From an uncultured Bacteroidales bacterium (GTDB lineage: Bacteria > Bacteroidota > Bacteroidia > Bacteroidales > Paludibacteraceae), in NCBI GenBank assembly GCA_937916355.1, contig CALFTM010000062.1:17105-81104 (forward strand): a DNA stretch of 64,000 bases, written 5' to 3'. Below, one piece after another: positions 17,712 through 25,759 of the stretch. A program made the position numbers and the translations under genes. The notes under the pieces were generated by a model. That model was not told where the DNA came from. It made no database searches and saw only the letters and a list, made by a program, of their open reading frames with translations. Each line of letters opens with the position of its first letter. Within the stretch, counting starts at the first letter, position 1.

Positions 17712-20700
17712 TCATTTACCGTGACAATGCTTGTATTTTTTTCCAGAACCACATGGGCATGGGTCGTTTCTACCAATCTTCGGCCCTGTGGTTATAGGAC
17801 TCACCACCCTTCTCTGTTGCTGTGGTTGTGGTTGTCTTGTCACCTCAGTGCGGTTGGTTTGATACGAGGTGTTCTCCCTCTTTTCAGGAGCAGCCTCACG
17901 AACCTCCTCAGGAGATCTCTCCTGCATTGGAATCTGACCTCTCATCAATATGGCAATGGCCTCCTTGTTGATGTTTTCGACCATCTTCTTGAATAGTCCG
18001 TACGATTCACGTTTGTAGATCAACAACGGATCTTTCTGCTCATAGACCGCATTCTGAACTGAATTACGCAACTCATCCATCTCTCTCAAATGATCCTTCC
18101 AATTCTCATCAAAGACGTGCAAAAGTATCATCTTCTCAAACACCTTCACCACCTCTTTGCATTCAGACTCATAAGCAGCCTTGAAGTTGACCGGAATATT
18201 GTACATTCGTTTTCCGTCTGTAACAGGAACGATTATGCGCTCAATTCGATCTCCTTGCTCCTCATACACCTTTTTAATCACAGGGAACGCAACCTCTGCA
18301 ATGCGATCCATCTTACGTTTGAAAGCATCCAATGCTGCACGGAACAGAATCTCTACCAACTCCTCTTCCTTCTTTTGCTTAAACTCCTCTTCCGTTATCG
18401 GAGTATCGATTGCGAACAACACCAAAACTTGCTCTTCCAAACTTTCAAAGTCTGATGTCATCTTACACTCCTCTACAATTGAAATACAAGCATCATAAAG
18501 CATGTTCATGATGTTGACACCCAAACGCTCTCCAAGCAAGGTCTGACGACGTTTCTTATAAATCACCTCACGTTGCGCATTCATCACATCATCATACTCC
18601 AACAAACGTTTACGGACACCGAAGTGGTTCTCCTCCACCCTCTTCTGCGCACGCTCTATGGCATTCGTAATCATCTTATCTTCTATCACCTCTCCCTCTT
18701 TGAAGATTCCGAGCTTGTCAACAACCTTGAACGCCTTCTCTGTAGCGAACAGACGCATCAAATTATCTTCCAATGAGACAAAGAAGACCGAAGAACCCGG
18801 ATCTCCCTGACGACCAGCACGACCTCTCAACTGACGATCCACACGACGAGACTCATGTCTCTCTGTTCCGATGATCGCCAAACCTCCTGCAGCCTTCACC
18901 TCATCAGACAACTTAATGTCGGTTCCACGACCCGCCATATTCGTAGCGATTGTAACGGTTTTACCCAAACCGGCTTTTGCTACAATATCAGCCTCTTTTT
19001 GGTGCAACTTCGCATTCAATACGCTATGTTCTATTTTCCTCAAGCTCAACATCTTACTGAGCTTTTCTGAAATTTCCACAGAACTTGTACCCACCAAAAC
19101 CGGACGACCTGCTTCAACCAATTCGCAAATCTCGTTGATTACCGCATTATACTTCTCCTTCATCGTCCTATAAACGCGGTCGTTCATGTCGATACGCTCC
19201 ACCTTCTTATTGGTAGGGATAACAACCACATCCAACTTATAGATGTTCCAGAACTCTCCTGCTTCTGTCTCTGCCGTACCCGTCATACCTGCCAACTTGT
19301 GGTACATACGGAAATAGTTCTGAAGCGTAATGGTTGCGAATGTTTGGGTGGCAGCCTCAACTTTCACCCTCTCCTTCGCCTCAATTGCCTGATGCAATCC
19401 ATCAGAATAACGACGACCCTCCATGATACGACCAGTCTGTTCGTCGACAATCTTAACTTTATTGTCAATGATCACATACTCTTGGTCTTTCTCGAAAAGT
19501 GCATACGCTTTCAACAATTGGGTTACGGTGTGCACACGCTCCATCTTAACGGAGTAATTTTGCATCAACTCATCTTTCTTCGCCTGATACTCCTCTTTCT
19601 CCATAGAGTCCTTGTCCAACTGAGATAGTTGTGTGGCAATATCTGGCAACACGAAAAATTCAGGATCATCCGATGCACCTGTCAAAGCCGCAACTCCCTT
19701 ATCGGTCAACTCCACAGAACGGTTTTTCTCGTCAATGACGAAATACAACGGATCTGTCGCAATGTGCATATTACGATTTTGCTCTGCCATATAGTACTCT
19801 TCGGTAGCAACCAAAATCGCTTTGTTTCCTTGCTCACTCAAAAATTTAATCAACGGGGTGTTCTTTGGCAACGCCTTGTAAGAACGGAACAGAGCCAACG
19901 CTCCTGCCTCCTGATCTTTCTTATCGGCAGATTTCAACAACTCCTTCGCCTCAACGAGGTAGTTAGTCGCCATAGTACGTTGAAGAGAGACAAGTTTCTC
20001 AACTCTTGGACAGAATTGGTCAAACATCTGATCCTCCCCTTTCGGAATCGGACCAGAAATAATCAAAGGAGTACGGGCATCGTCAATCAAAACGGAGTCA
20101 ACCTCATCGACAATCGCGAAATTGTGACGGCGTTGCACCAAATCCTGCGGATGGGTAGCCATGTTATCTCGCAAATAATCGAAACCGAACTCATTATTCG
20201 TACCAAATGTAATATCCGCCAAATAGGCTTTTCTTCTCTCAGGTGAATTAGGACGATGTTTGTCGATACAGTCCACTGTCAATCCATGGAACATGTATAA
20301 AGGTCCCATCCACTCCGAGTCACGTTTTGACAAGTAGTCATTCACAGTAATGACATGCACTCCATTTCCGGTCAAAGCGTTCAAAAATACTGGCAATGTC
20401 GCAACAAGGGTCTTACCCTCACCCGTCGCCATCTCCGCAATTTTTCCTTTATGAAGCACGACACCACCGAACACCTGCACATCATAATGCACCATGTTCC
20501 ATGTCAAGTCATTTCCTCCCGCGATCCAATGGTTATGATAAATCGCCTTATCTCCATCAATTTCGACAAAATCATGAGAAGCCGCCAAATCGCGGTCCAT
20601 CTCAGTTGCCGTCACCTCAACCGTCTCACTTGAGGAGAAACGACGAGCGGTATCACGCACGATGGCAAACACCTCAGGAAGAACCTCTTCAAGAACCTCT

Positions 20701-20999
20701 TCGTACTTCTCAATTACGACCTTATCCAAACGGTCAATCTCATCAAACGTACGCTCACGCTCCTCAATGTCCTGACCATCAATCATAGCCCGCAACTCTG
20801 CGATGCGAGCCACCTCAGTCGCAACATAATTACGTACCTTCTCACGGATTCCCGCAGATCTCGCACGCAACTCATCATTACTCAATTGCTCCATTTCCGA
20901 AGCAAACCCGCGTACCTTCTCAACGTACGGCTGGATTTCACGCATATCTCTTTGCGCCTTACTACCAAACAATTTGGCTAAAAAGCTACTTATGCCCAT
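17712..20999 (-). CDS. secA: Preprotein translocase ATPase SecA
   Basis: SecA drives export through SecYEG. The 1095-residue length is usual for Bacteroidetes, whose SecA carries inserts compared with the roughly 900-residue E. coli protein. Walker A (TGEGKTL) is at 192-198, VNDYLSKRDSEWMGPL follows near 213-228, DEVDSVLIDDARTPL carries Walker B, and NMAGRGTDIKL and QLRGRAGRQGDPG belong to the second helicase domain. The protein ends with the zinc-binding SecB/ribosome motif CPCGSGKKYKHC near 1082-1093. An extra acidic and lysine-rich stretch near 335-500 corresponds to the lineage insert. Confidence 0.97.
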   Translation of the reverse strand: MGISSFLAKLFGSKAQRDMREIQPYVEKVRGFASEMEQLSNDELRARSAGIREKVRNYVATEVARIAELRAMIDGQDIEERERTFDEIDRLDKVVIEKYEEVLEEVLPEVFAIVRDTARRFSSSETVEVTATEMDRDLAASHDFVEIDGDKAIYHNHWIAGGNDLTWNMVHYDVQVFGGVVLHKGKIAEMATGEGKTLVATLPVFLNALTGNGVHVITVNDYLSKRDSEWMGPLYMFHGLTVDCIDKHRPNSPERRKAYLADITFGTNNEFGFDYLRDNMATHPQDLVQRRHNFAIVDEVDSVLIDDARTPLIISGPIPKGEDQMFDQFCPRVEKLVSLQRTMATNYLVEAKELLKSADKKDQEAGALALFRSYKALPKNTPLIKFLSEQGNKAILVATEEYYMAEQNRNMHIATDPLYFVIDEKNRSVELTDKGVAALTGASDDPEFFVLPDIATQLSQLDKDSMEKEEYQAKKDELMQNYSVKMERVHTVTQLLKAYALFEKDQEYVIIDNKVKIVDEQTGRIMEGRRYSDGLHQAIEAKERVKVEAATQTFATITLQNYFRMYHKLAGMTGTAETEAGEFWNIYKLDVVVIPTNKKVERIDMNDRVYRTMKEKYNAVINEICELVEAGRPVLVGTSSVEISEKLSKMLSLRKIEHSVLNAKLHQKEADIVAKAGLGKTVTIATNMAGRGTDIKLSDEVKAAGGLAIIGTERHESRRVDRQLRGRAGRQGDPGSSVFFVSLEDNLMRLFATEKAFKVVDKLGIFKEGEVIEDKMITNAIERAQKRVEENHFGVRKRLLEYDDVMNAQREVIYKKRRQTLLGERLGVNIMNMLYDACISIVEECKMTSDFESLEEQVLVLFAIDTPITEEEFKQKKEEELVEILFRAALDAFKRKMDRIAEVAFPVIKKVYEEQGDRIERIIVPVTDGKRMYNIPVNFKAAYESECKEVVKVFEKMILLHVFDENWKDHLREMDELRNSVQNAVYEQKDPLLIYKRESYGLFKKMVENINKEAIAILMRGQIPMQERSPEEVREAAPEKRENTSYQTNRTEVTRQPQPQQQRRVVSPITTGPKIGRNDPCPCGSGKKYKHCHGK

Positions 21000-21028
21000 A
21001 AAATTTTAAATCAAAAATATAAACTTCG

Positions 21029-21036
21029 CAAAGTTA
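21029..21036 (-). promoter_or_regulatory. -7 promoter box of secA
   Basis: The minus strand reads TAACTTTG, an exact TAnnTTTG match, 30 bases before the secA ATG. The remaining 220 bases up to the next gene are AT-rich and show nothing else I can name. Confidence 0.5.
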
Positions 21037-21262
21037 TAAAAAAAAAACTTAGTATTACTTTTGAGAATAACAAAGTTCAACGTAAATTTGTAAAACATAC
21101 CAATTTAATATTATCACATACGGAACATGCTGATTTTTAATTAGATAAATTCAGACAGGATTAAATAAAACTAAATTGAAGTGTGAAAACATGTGAAAAA
21201 TTGGTGTGAAAATTCGCATATAATAGGTAAAAAACATTAAAATCGACGAAAACTCTGGCTTT

Positions 21263-22687
21263 ATGAGGACGGAAAAACAGAGATATAATACACAAAACAT
21301 CAAATTATTGGTGGCATTAGGAGATTTATTTTGGGGCAACCTCATATTCTTCCTGATGAACTACCTTTGCAATATCGGAACTGCAAACCCATTTGATTTT
21401 GTACACGCAGAAGGTTTCAAAACAACATTCGTCATGTTGAACATGGCTTACATGATTAGCCAATTTTACTGCGGAGTGATCTTAGATCAGCGAATAGTCT
21501 CCGCTGAAAAAATCTTGGAGCTTGTCGCCAACACGGTCACGTTATTCGCCGCTCTTTTCCTCGCAGCATGTTTCGTCACGGAAAACACCGTCTTTCCAAC
21601 AAAATACTGGATACTATTCTTCACCTCTATTTTTGTAATCACCGCAATTTGGCGACTAACTTTCAGAGCCGCCCTCTCCGCCTATCGAAAAAAAGGAGGC
21701 AACAGCCGCAATGTGATAGTCTTAGGAGCAGGAAGGGTTGCAAACAAGGTCTACTCCACCAACCTTGTCAACGAGATGAATGGATATAGGTTTCTCGGTT
21801 TTTTCGATGATCGTACTCCTGGGGATTACAGGGTGGAACCTTCATTGGTCAAAGGAACTCTTTCTGATGTCGAGCAGTTTTCCATCAAGAATCATGTGGA
21901 TGAGATTATATGCGCACTGCCGGCTGGTGACGACCGTAAGGCGGTGCCAATCATGAAATTCGCAGAAAACAACCTGATCAGATTTCTCATCGTCCCAGAT
22001 TTCATGCGATTCGTCAACCGCTCCGTCAACTTGGGATTTTTGGAACAATCCATTCCGGTTGTCTCTCTAAGAGAAGAACCGCTCCAAAAAGGGTACAATA
22101 GACTGTTGAAACGCAGCTTCGACCTTTTTGTCTCACTGATATTCACCCTTACAATATTCCCGTTCCTATTCATTGTATTAGGAACAATCATCAAATGCAC
22201 CTCTAAAGGACCTATTTTCTTCAAACAAAAAAGGACTGGGGAAAACGGCAGAGAATTCAATTGCCTCAAATTCAGAACCATGAAGGTAAATAAGGATGCC
22301 GATAAAGTGCAAGCGACCAAAGGAGACAGCAGAATCACAAAAATCGGGGCATTCATGAGAAAAACCAACCTCGACGAAATGCCTCAATTCCTAAATGTAT
22401 TAATTGGGGATATGTCAATCGTAGGCCCTCGCCCTCACATGCTGAAACATACGGAGATGTATTCCAAGCTCATCGACAAATATATGGTGAGACACTATGC
22501 GAAACCCGGAATCACCGGCTGGGCGCAAGTTACAGGATACAGAGGGGAAACAAAAGAGCTGTCTGAAATGGAGGGAAGAATCAAACAAGATGTTTGGTAC
22601 ATAGAAAACTGGACATTCTGGTTGGACATCCGAATCATCTTTAAAACAGTAGTGAACATGATAAAAGGAGAGGAAAAGGCTTATTAA
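21263..22687 (+). CDS. Undecaprenyl-phosphate sugar phosphotransferase (WcaJ/polyprenyl glycosylphosphotransferase family)
   Basis: The enzyme starts exopolysaccharide or O-antigen units by moving a sugar phosphate from a nucleotide sugar to undecaprenyl phosphate. Residues 1-125 hold four membrane helices, residues 140-265 a Rossmann-like domain (IVLGAGRVANKVY), and residues 283-474 the catalytic bacterial sugar transferase domain, opening with RSFDLFVSLIFTL. Catalytic signatures include the FKQKRTGENGREF loop, LDEMPQFLNVL and GPRPHM near 387. The length matches WcaJ-type glucose-1-phosphate transferases. No other polysaccharide genes surround it, so the polymer it serves is unknown. Confidence 0.9.
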   Translation: MRTEKQRYNTQNIKLLVALGDLFWGNLIFFLMNYLCNIGTANPFDFVHAEGFKTTFVMLNMAYMISQFYCGVILDQRIVSAEKILELVANTVTLFAALFLAACFVTENTVFPTKYWILFFTSIFVITAIWRLTFRAALSAYRKKGGNSRNVIVLGAGRVANKVYSTNLVNEMNGYRFLGFFDDRTPGDYRVEPSLVKGTLSDVEQFSIKNHVDEIICALPAGDDRKAVPIMKFAENNLIRFLIVPDFMRFVNRSVNLGFLEQSIPVVSLREEPLQKGYNRLLKRSFDLFVSLIFTLTIFPFLFIVLGTIIKCTSKGPIFFKQKRTGENGREFNCLKFRTMKVNKDADKVQATKGDSRITKIGAFMRKTNLDEMPQFLNVLIGDMSIVGPRPHMLKHTEMYSKLIDKYMVRHYAKPGITGWAQVTGYRGETKELSEMEGRIKQDVWYIENWTFWLDIRIIFKTVVNMIKGEEKAY

Positions 22688-22741
22688 TTTTTTTTAGAAA
22701 AAAAAAAATTGCATTTTTCTTTTCGCTTTAATTTTTTTCAC

Positions 22742-22749
22742 TAAATTTG
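22742..22749 (+). promoter_or_regulatory. -7 promoter box of the pheA leader transcript
   Basis: TAAATTTG matches TAnnTTTG exactly. No TTG is found at the ideal distance upstream. Transcription would start about 18 bases before the first leader peptide ATG. Confidence 0.5.
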
Positions 22750-22773
22750 CACCGTAATTCAAGAGTCAAGAAA

Positions 22774-22827
22774 ATGAAGAAAAACTTTTTTACATATTTT
22801 TTCTTTTACTTTTACTTCTGTAGGTAA
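22774..22827 (+). CDS. Phe/Tyr-rich leader peptide 1 of the pheA operon
   Basis: A 17-codon reading frame MKKNFFTYFFFYFYFCR contains seven Phe and three Tyr codons, ten of 17 residues. Its TAA stop lies one base before a GGCGAGA element that can act as antiterminator arm for the hairpin at 22874-22894. This is the architecture of a ribosome-controlled transcription attenuator: stalling on Phe codons when charged tRNA-Phe is scarce should leave the antiterminator arm free and let transcription reach pheA. Confidence 0.85.
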   Translation: MKKNFFTYFFFYFYFCR

Positions 22828-22828
22828 A

Positions 22829-22903
22829 GGCGAGATTCTTGTTTTTTAAATCGAATGTGATTTTTCAAATATGGGTCTCGCAAATTGCGAGACCTTTTCT
22901 TTT
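22829..22903 (+). promoter_or_regulatory. Attenuator 1: antiterminator arm and terminator
   Basis: The terminator is a perfect nine-pair stem, GGTCTCGCA (22874-22882) with TGCGAGACC (22886-22894), loop AAT, followed by TTTTCTTTT. The decoy GCGAGA at 22830-22835 repeats the terminator's right arm and can pair with TCTCGC at 22876-22881. A ribosome that reaches the leader stop codon at 22825-22827 would cover the decoy, so the terminator forms. Confidence 0.8.
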
Positions 22904-22922
22904 GTAATAAATAAAATAACAA

Positions 22923-23006
22923 ATGATAAAAAAAGAGTTCATATCCACAACGCAGAATGCAAGTTTTTTTAGCTTCTTCTATTTTTACTTCTTTATGATT
23001 TCATAA
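22923..23006 (+). CDS. Phe/Tyr-rich leader peptide 2 of the pheA operon
   Basis: A 27-codon frame starts MIKKEFISTTQNAS and continues with FFSFFYFYFFMIS. It holds eight Phe and two Tyr codons, nearly all in the last 13 residues. The FFYFYF core is encoded by DNA matching leader 1 at 19 of 22 positions (22801-22822 against 22974-22995), which suggests duplication. The TAA stop abuts the GGCGGGA antiterminator arm. No promoter box is visible between the two attenuators, so they act in series on one transcript. Confidence 0.83.
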   Translation: MIKKEFISTTQNASFFSFFYFYFFMIS

Positions 23007-23067
23007 GGCGGGAAAATAAGCGTTTTTCTATACGAACTGAATCCCGCCCAAATGCGGGATTTTTTTT
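23007..23067 (+). promoter_or_regulatory. Attenuator 2: antiterminator arm and terminator
   Basis: ATCCCGC (23041-23047) and GCGGGAT (23054-23060) form a seven-pair terminator stem with a six-base loop, followed by seven T. The decoy GGCGGGA at 23007-23013 can pair with TCCCGCC at 23042-23048 over seven pairs and so prevent the terminator. The design is the same as attenuator 1, but the stem sequences are unrelated. Confidence 0.8.
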
Positions 23068-23101
23068 ATCGCTCAAAAAAACAAAAATAATAATTTTTCT
23101 C

Positions 23102-23944
23102 ATGAAAAAAATTGCAATTCAAGGTATTTCAGGAAGTTTCCACGACATCGCAGTCCGTGAGTATTTCAAAGGAGAAGAGATCGAAGTAATCGACTGTGAA
23201 ACGTTCAAAGATGTATTTGAAACGATAAAGAACGACTCATCTGTCTTAGGTGCGATTGCGATAGAGAACACCATTGCAGGTAGCCTTTTAGGAAACCACA
23301 ACTTGCTCAAACAAAGCGGTTTGAAAATCGCTGGAGAGCAAAAACTAAGAATCAAACATAACCTTGTAGCACTCCCCGGACAAAAAATAGAAGAGATCAG
23401 GGAAGTCCACTCCCACCCAATCGCCCTTATGCAATGCGGGGATTTCCTTCAAAAAAACAAACATATCAAAGCGATAGAGAGCGATGATACCGCATCAAGT
23501 GCCAAAAGGGTTGCACAAGAGGGGCAACCGGGCGTTGCCGCAATCTGCGGAGAAATGGCGGCAGAAATCTACGGCTTGGAGATATTAGAAAAAGGAATCG
23601 AAACCAACAAGCGAAATTTCACACGATTCCTCATCATCGGAGACCCATGGGTGGTTGAAGAAATCAACAAAGGGAAAACAAGAAACAAGGCTTCCATCAT
23701 CTTCACCCTTCCTCACGAAGAGGGAAGTCTCGCCAAAGTCCTCTCGATTTTATCATACTACAACCTAAACCTCTCCAAAATCCAATCCATGCCACTCATC
23801 GGAAGGGAGTGGGAATACCAATTCTTCATCAGCCTCTCTTTCTCTCAATACGTGCGTTACGCTCAGGCAATAAATGCCATCATGCCATTGACAAAAGAGC
23901 TGCAAATTTTAGGAGAATACGAAGAGGGCAACCAAACCATGTAA
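23102..23944 (+). CDS. pheA: Prephenate dehydratase
   Basis: The enzyme converts prephenate to phenylpyruvate, the committed step to phenylalanine. The 280-residue protein has the periplasmic-binding-like catalytic domain with QGISGSFHDIA at the start, AIENTIAGSLLGN near residues 57-69 and the catalytic Thr-Arg-Phe motif at 174-176. An ACT domain covers about 200-275 with PHEEGSLAKVL at 204 and, near 230, LIGREWEYQF in place of the usual ESRP Phe-binding motif. It is a stand-alone dehydratase; the chorismate mutase is fused to the next gene. Two Phe/Tyr attenuators precede it. Confidence 0.95.
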   Translation: MKKIAIQGISGSFHDIAVREYFKGEEIEVIDCETFKDVFETIKNDSSVLGAIAIENTIAGSLLGNHNLLKQSGLKIAGEQKLRIKHNLVALPGQKIEEIREVHSHPIALMQCGDFLQKNKHIKAIESDDTASSAKRVAQEGQPGVAAICGEMAAEIYGLEILEKGIETNKRNFTRFLIIGDPWVVEEINKGKTRNKASIIFTLPHEEGSLAKVLSILSYYNLNLSKIQSMPLIGREWEYQFFISLSFSQYVRYAQAINAIMPLTKELQILGEYEEGNQTM

Positions 23945-23995
23945 GAGAATCAACTAACGAAACAATAATAAAAAAAACAATAAAAAATAATACGT

Positions 23996-25060
23996 ATGAA
24001 CTTGAATAGTTTAAACCTACAAGGTGTAGAAGAAAAGAGACCTTTGCTAATCGCAGGTCCTTGCAGTGCAGAGACAGAAGACCAAGTATTGGAAACCGCC
24101 AAACAATTAGCCAGCAACGGAGTGAAAGTGTTCCGCGCAGGCGTTTGGAAACCTCGTACAAAACCGGGAGGATTTGAAGGAAATGGAGTCACCGCACTTC
24201 CATGGTTGCAAAAAGTGAAAAAAGAGACCGGAATGCTGACAGCGACTGAAGTGGCAACCGCAAAACATGTGGAAGAGGCTCTGAAACATGATGTGGACTT
24301 GTTGTGGGTAGGGGCAAGGACTACCGCCGACCCTTTTGCTGTACAAGAAATCGCAGACACTTTGAAGGGTACTAACATTCCCGTATTGGTGAAAAATCCG
24401 GTTAATCCAGATTTGGAACTTTGGATCGGCGCACTGGAACGCCTCAACAACGCCGGTATCACACGTTTGGGCGCAATCCACCGAGGATTCAGCACCTACG
24501 ACAAGAAATTGTACAGAAATCTTCCTCAATGGCACATTCCTATCGAATTACACCGCAGACATCCTGAACTTCCTATCATCTGCGACCCAAGTCATATCGC
24601 TGGAAGAAGAGACCTCATCGCAACGCTTTGCCAACAGGCGATGGACCTCCAGTTCGACGGTCTCATCGTAGAGTCTCATAACGACCCAGAACACGCATGG
24701 AGCGACGCTTCCCAACAAGTGACACCTGACGTACTCAGTCTGATCATCAACAACCTCGTCATCCGTGAGACAAGCCAAACGACTGAGAACCTCACAGAAC
24801 TGAGAAAACAGATCGACGAGATTGATATGACCCTCATCGAGACATTGGCGAAGAGAATGAGAATCTCCCGTGAAATCGGAACTTACAAAAAAGAACACGA
24901 AATGCCAATTCTACAAACCAACCGTTACGATGAAATCATCAACAAAAGGGCGCAAGAGGGTGTGGAACTCGGCATGGGCAACGATTTCATGAAGATCGTC
25001 TTTGAAGCGATCCACTCTGAGTCTGTAAGACAACAGATGACAATCATGGAAGGTAAATAA
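23996..25060 (+). CDS. Bifunctional 3-deoxy-7-phosphoheptulonate synthase / chorismate mutase type II
   Basis: Residues 1 to about 262 form a type I-beta DAHP synthase: LLIAGPCSAETEDQ near 17-30, the FRAGVWKPRTKPGGFEG motif and the metal-site region CDPSHIAGRRDL. Residues from about 266 form an AroQ-type chorismate mutase (LRKQIDEIDMTLIETLAKRM, EIGTYKKEHEMPILQ). The fused enzyme starts the shikimate pathway and also makes prephenate for pheA, with the mutase domain usually giving feedback control. It follows pheA by 51 bases and ends at a strong terminator. The aminotransferase and prephenate dehydrogenase that often lie here in Bacteroides are absent. Confidence 0.94.
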   Translation: MNLNSLNLQGVEEKRPLLIAGPCSAETEDQVLETAKQLASNGVKVFRAGVWKPRTKPGGFEGNGVTALPWLQKVKKETGMLTATEVATAKHVEEALKHDVDLLWVGARTTADPFAVQEIADTLKGTNIPVLVKNPVNPDLELWIGALERLNNAGITRLGAIHRGFSTYDKKLYRNLPQWHIPIELHRRHPELPIICDPSHIAGRRDLIATLCQQAMDLQFDGLIVESHNDPEHAWSDASQQVTPDVLSLIINNLVIRETSQTTENLTELRKQIDEIDMTLIETLAKRMRISREIGTYKKEHEMPILQTNRYDEIINKRAQEGVELGMGNDFMKIVFEAIHSESVRQQMTIMEGK

Positions 25061-25066
25061 AACGAG

Positions 25067-25100
25067 AAACCGCAGGCTCGAAACCTGCGGTTTTCTTTTT
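25067..25100 (+). terminator. Terminator of the pheA operon
   Basis: AAACCGCAGG and CCTGCGGTTT form a perfect ten-pair stem with a seven-base loop, then TCTTTTT. Confidence 0.9.
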
Positions 25101-25126
25101 GCTACACAGAAACAATCGCAACCAAA

Positions 25127-25615
25127 CTAAATTCGTTCAAAATCTACAAATGTATAGTCGTACTCATTCTTCTCATCGGCAGTGTGCGACTCCTCAAAAA
25201 CCGACTTCCATTCAGATTCATTTATCGCTGGGAAATAGACATCCCCCTCTATCGAAACATGCACTTTCGTCAGATACAACTTTGAAGCATACGGCAAAAA
25301 CTGCTTGTAAATCTCACCCCCTCCTATGATAAAAACTTCTTCATCGGCAGACAAGGTTCTTTCCAACGCCTCAACAGAAGAGAACACCTCCACTCCTTCG
25401 ACAGCCCCATTCTCCATAGAAGAGGAAAGGACTATATTGCGTCGATTCGGCAAAGCCCTTCCGATAGACTCGAACGTCTTACGTCCCATCACGACAGTAT
25501 GACCAGTCGTCAACGCCTTAAACCTCTTCAAATCGGCAGACAAACGCCATATCAGTTGGTTGTCCTTTCCAATGACACCATTTTCAGAAACCGCTACAAT
25601 GATAAAATATTGCAT
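25127..25615 (-). CDS. folA: Dihydrofolate reductase
   Basis: FolA reduces dihydrofolate to tetrahydrofolate with NADPH. The 162-residue protein begins IIVAVSENGVIGKDNQLIW. The substrate-binding acidic residue is in RLSADLKRFKALT near residues 24-36, and the cofactor motif VVMGRKTFESIGRALPNRRNIVLS lies near 41-64. The later GGGEIYKQFLP gives the second NADPH loop. It is convergent with the pheA operon and lies 140 bases downstream of argG beyond a terminator, so it is likely transcribed alone. Confidence 0.95.
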   Translation of the reverse strand: MQYFIIVAVSENGVIGKDNQLIWRLSADLKRFKALTTGHTVVMGRKTFESIGRALPNRRNIVLSSSMENGAVEGVEVFSSVEALERTLSADEEVFIIGGGEIYKQFLPYASKLYLTKVHVSIEGDVYFPAINESEWKSVFEESHTADEKNEYDYTFVDFERI

Positions 25616-25708
25616 AACTCATTTCAATTAAGGAGGGTTCTATGCCAACCCACGATTAATACTTTTTTAATTTAAAAACGGTGAATTTATAGAACTCACC
25701 TTAAATAA

Positions 25709-25739
25709 AACAAATAAGGGCGTACAGTCACGCACGCCC
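25709..25739 (-). terminator. Terminator after argG
   Basis: On the minus strand GGGCGT pairs with ACGCCC around GCGTGACTGT and is followed by TTATTTGTTTTATTT. It lies about 20 bases past the argG stop codon. Confidence 0.65.
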
Positions 25740-25759
25740 CCAAAAGTACAAAATATTTT

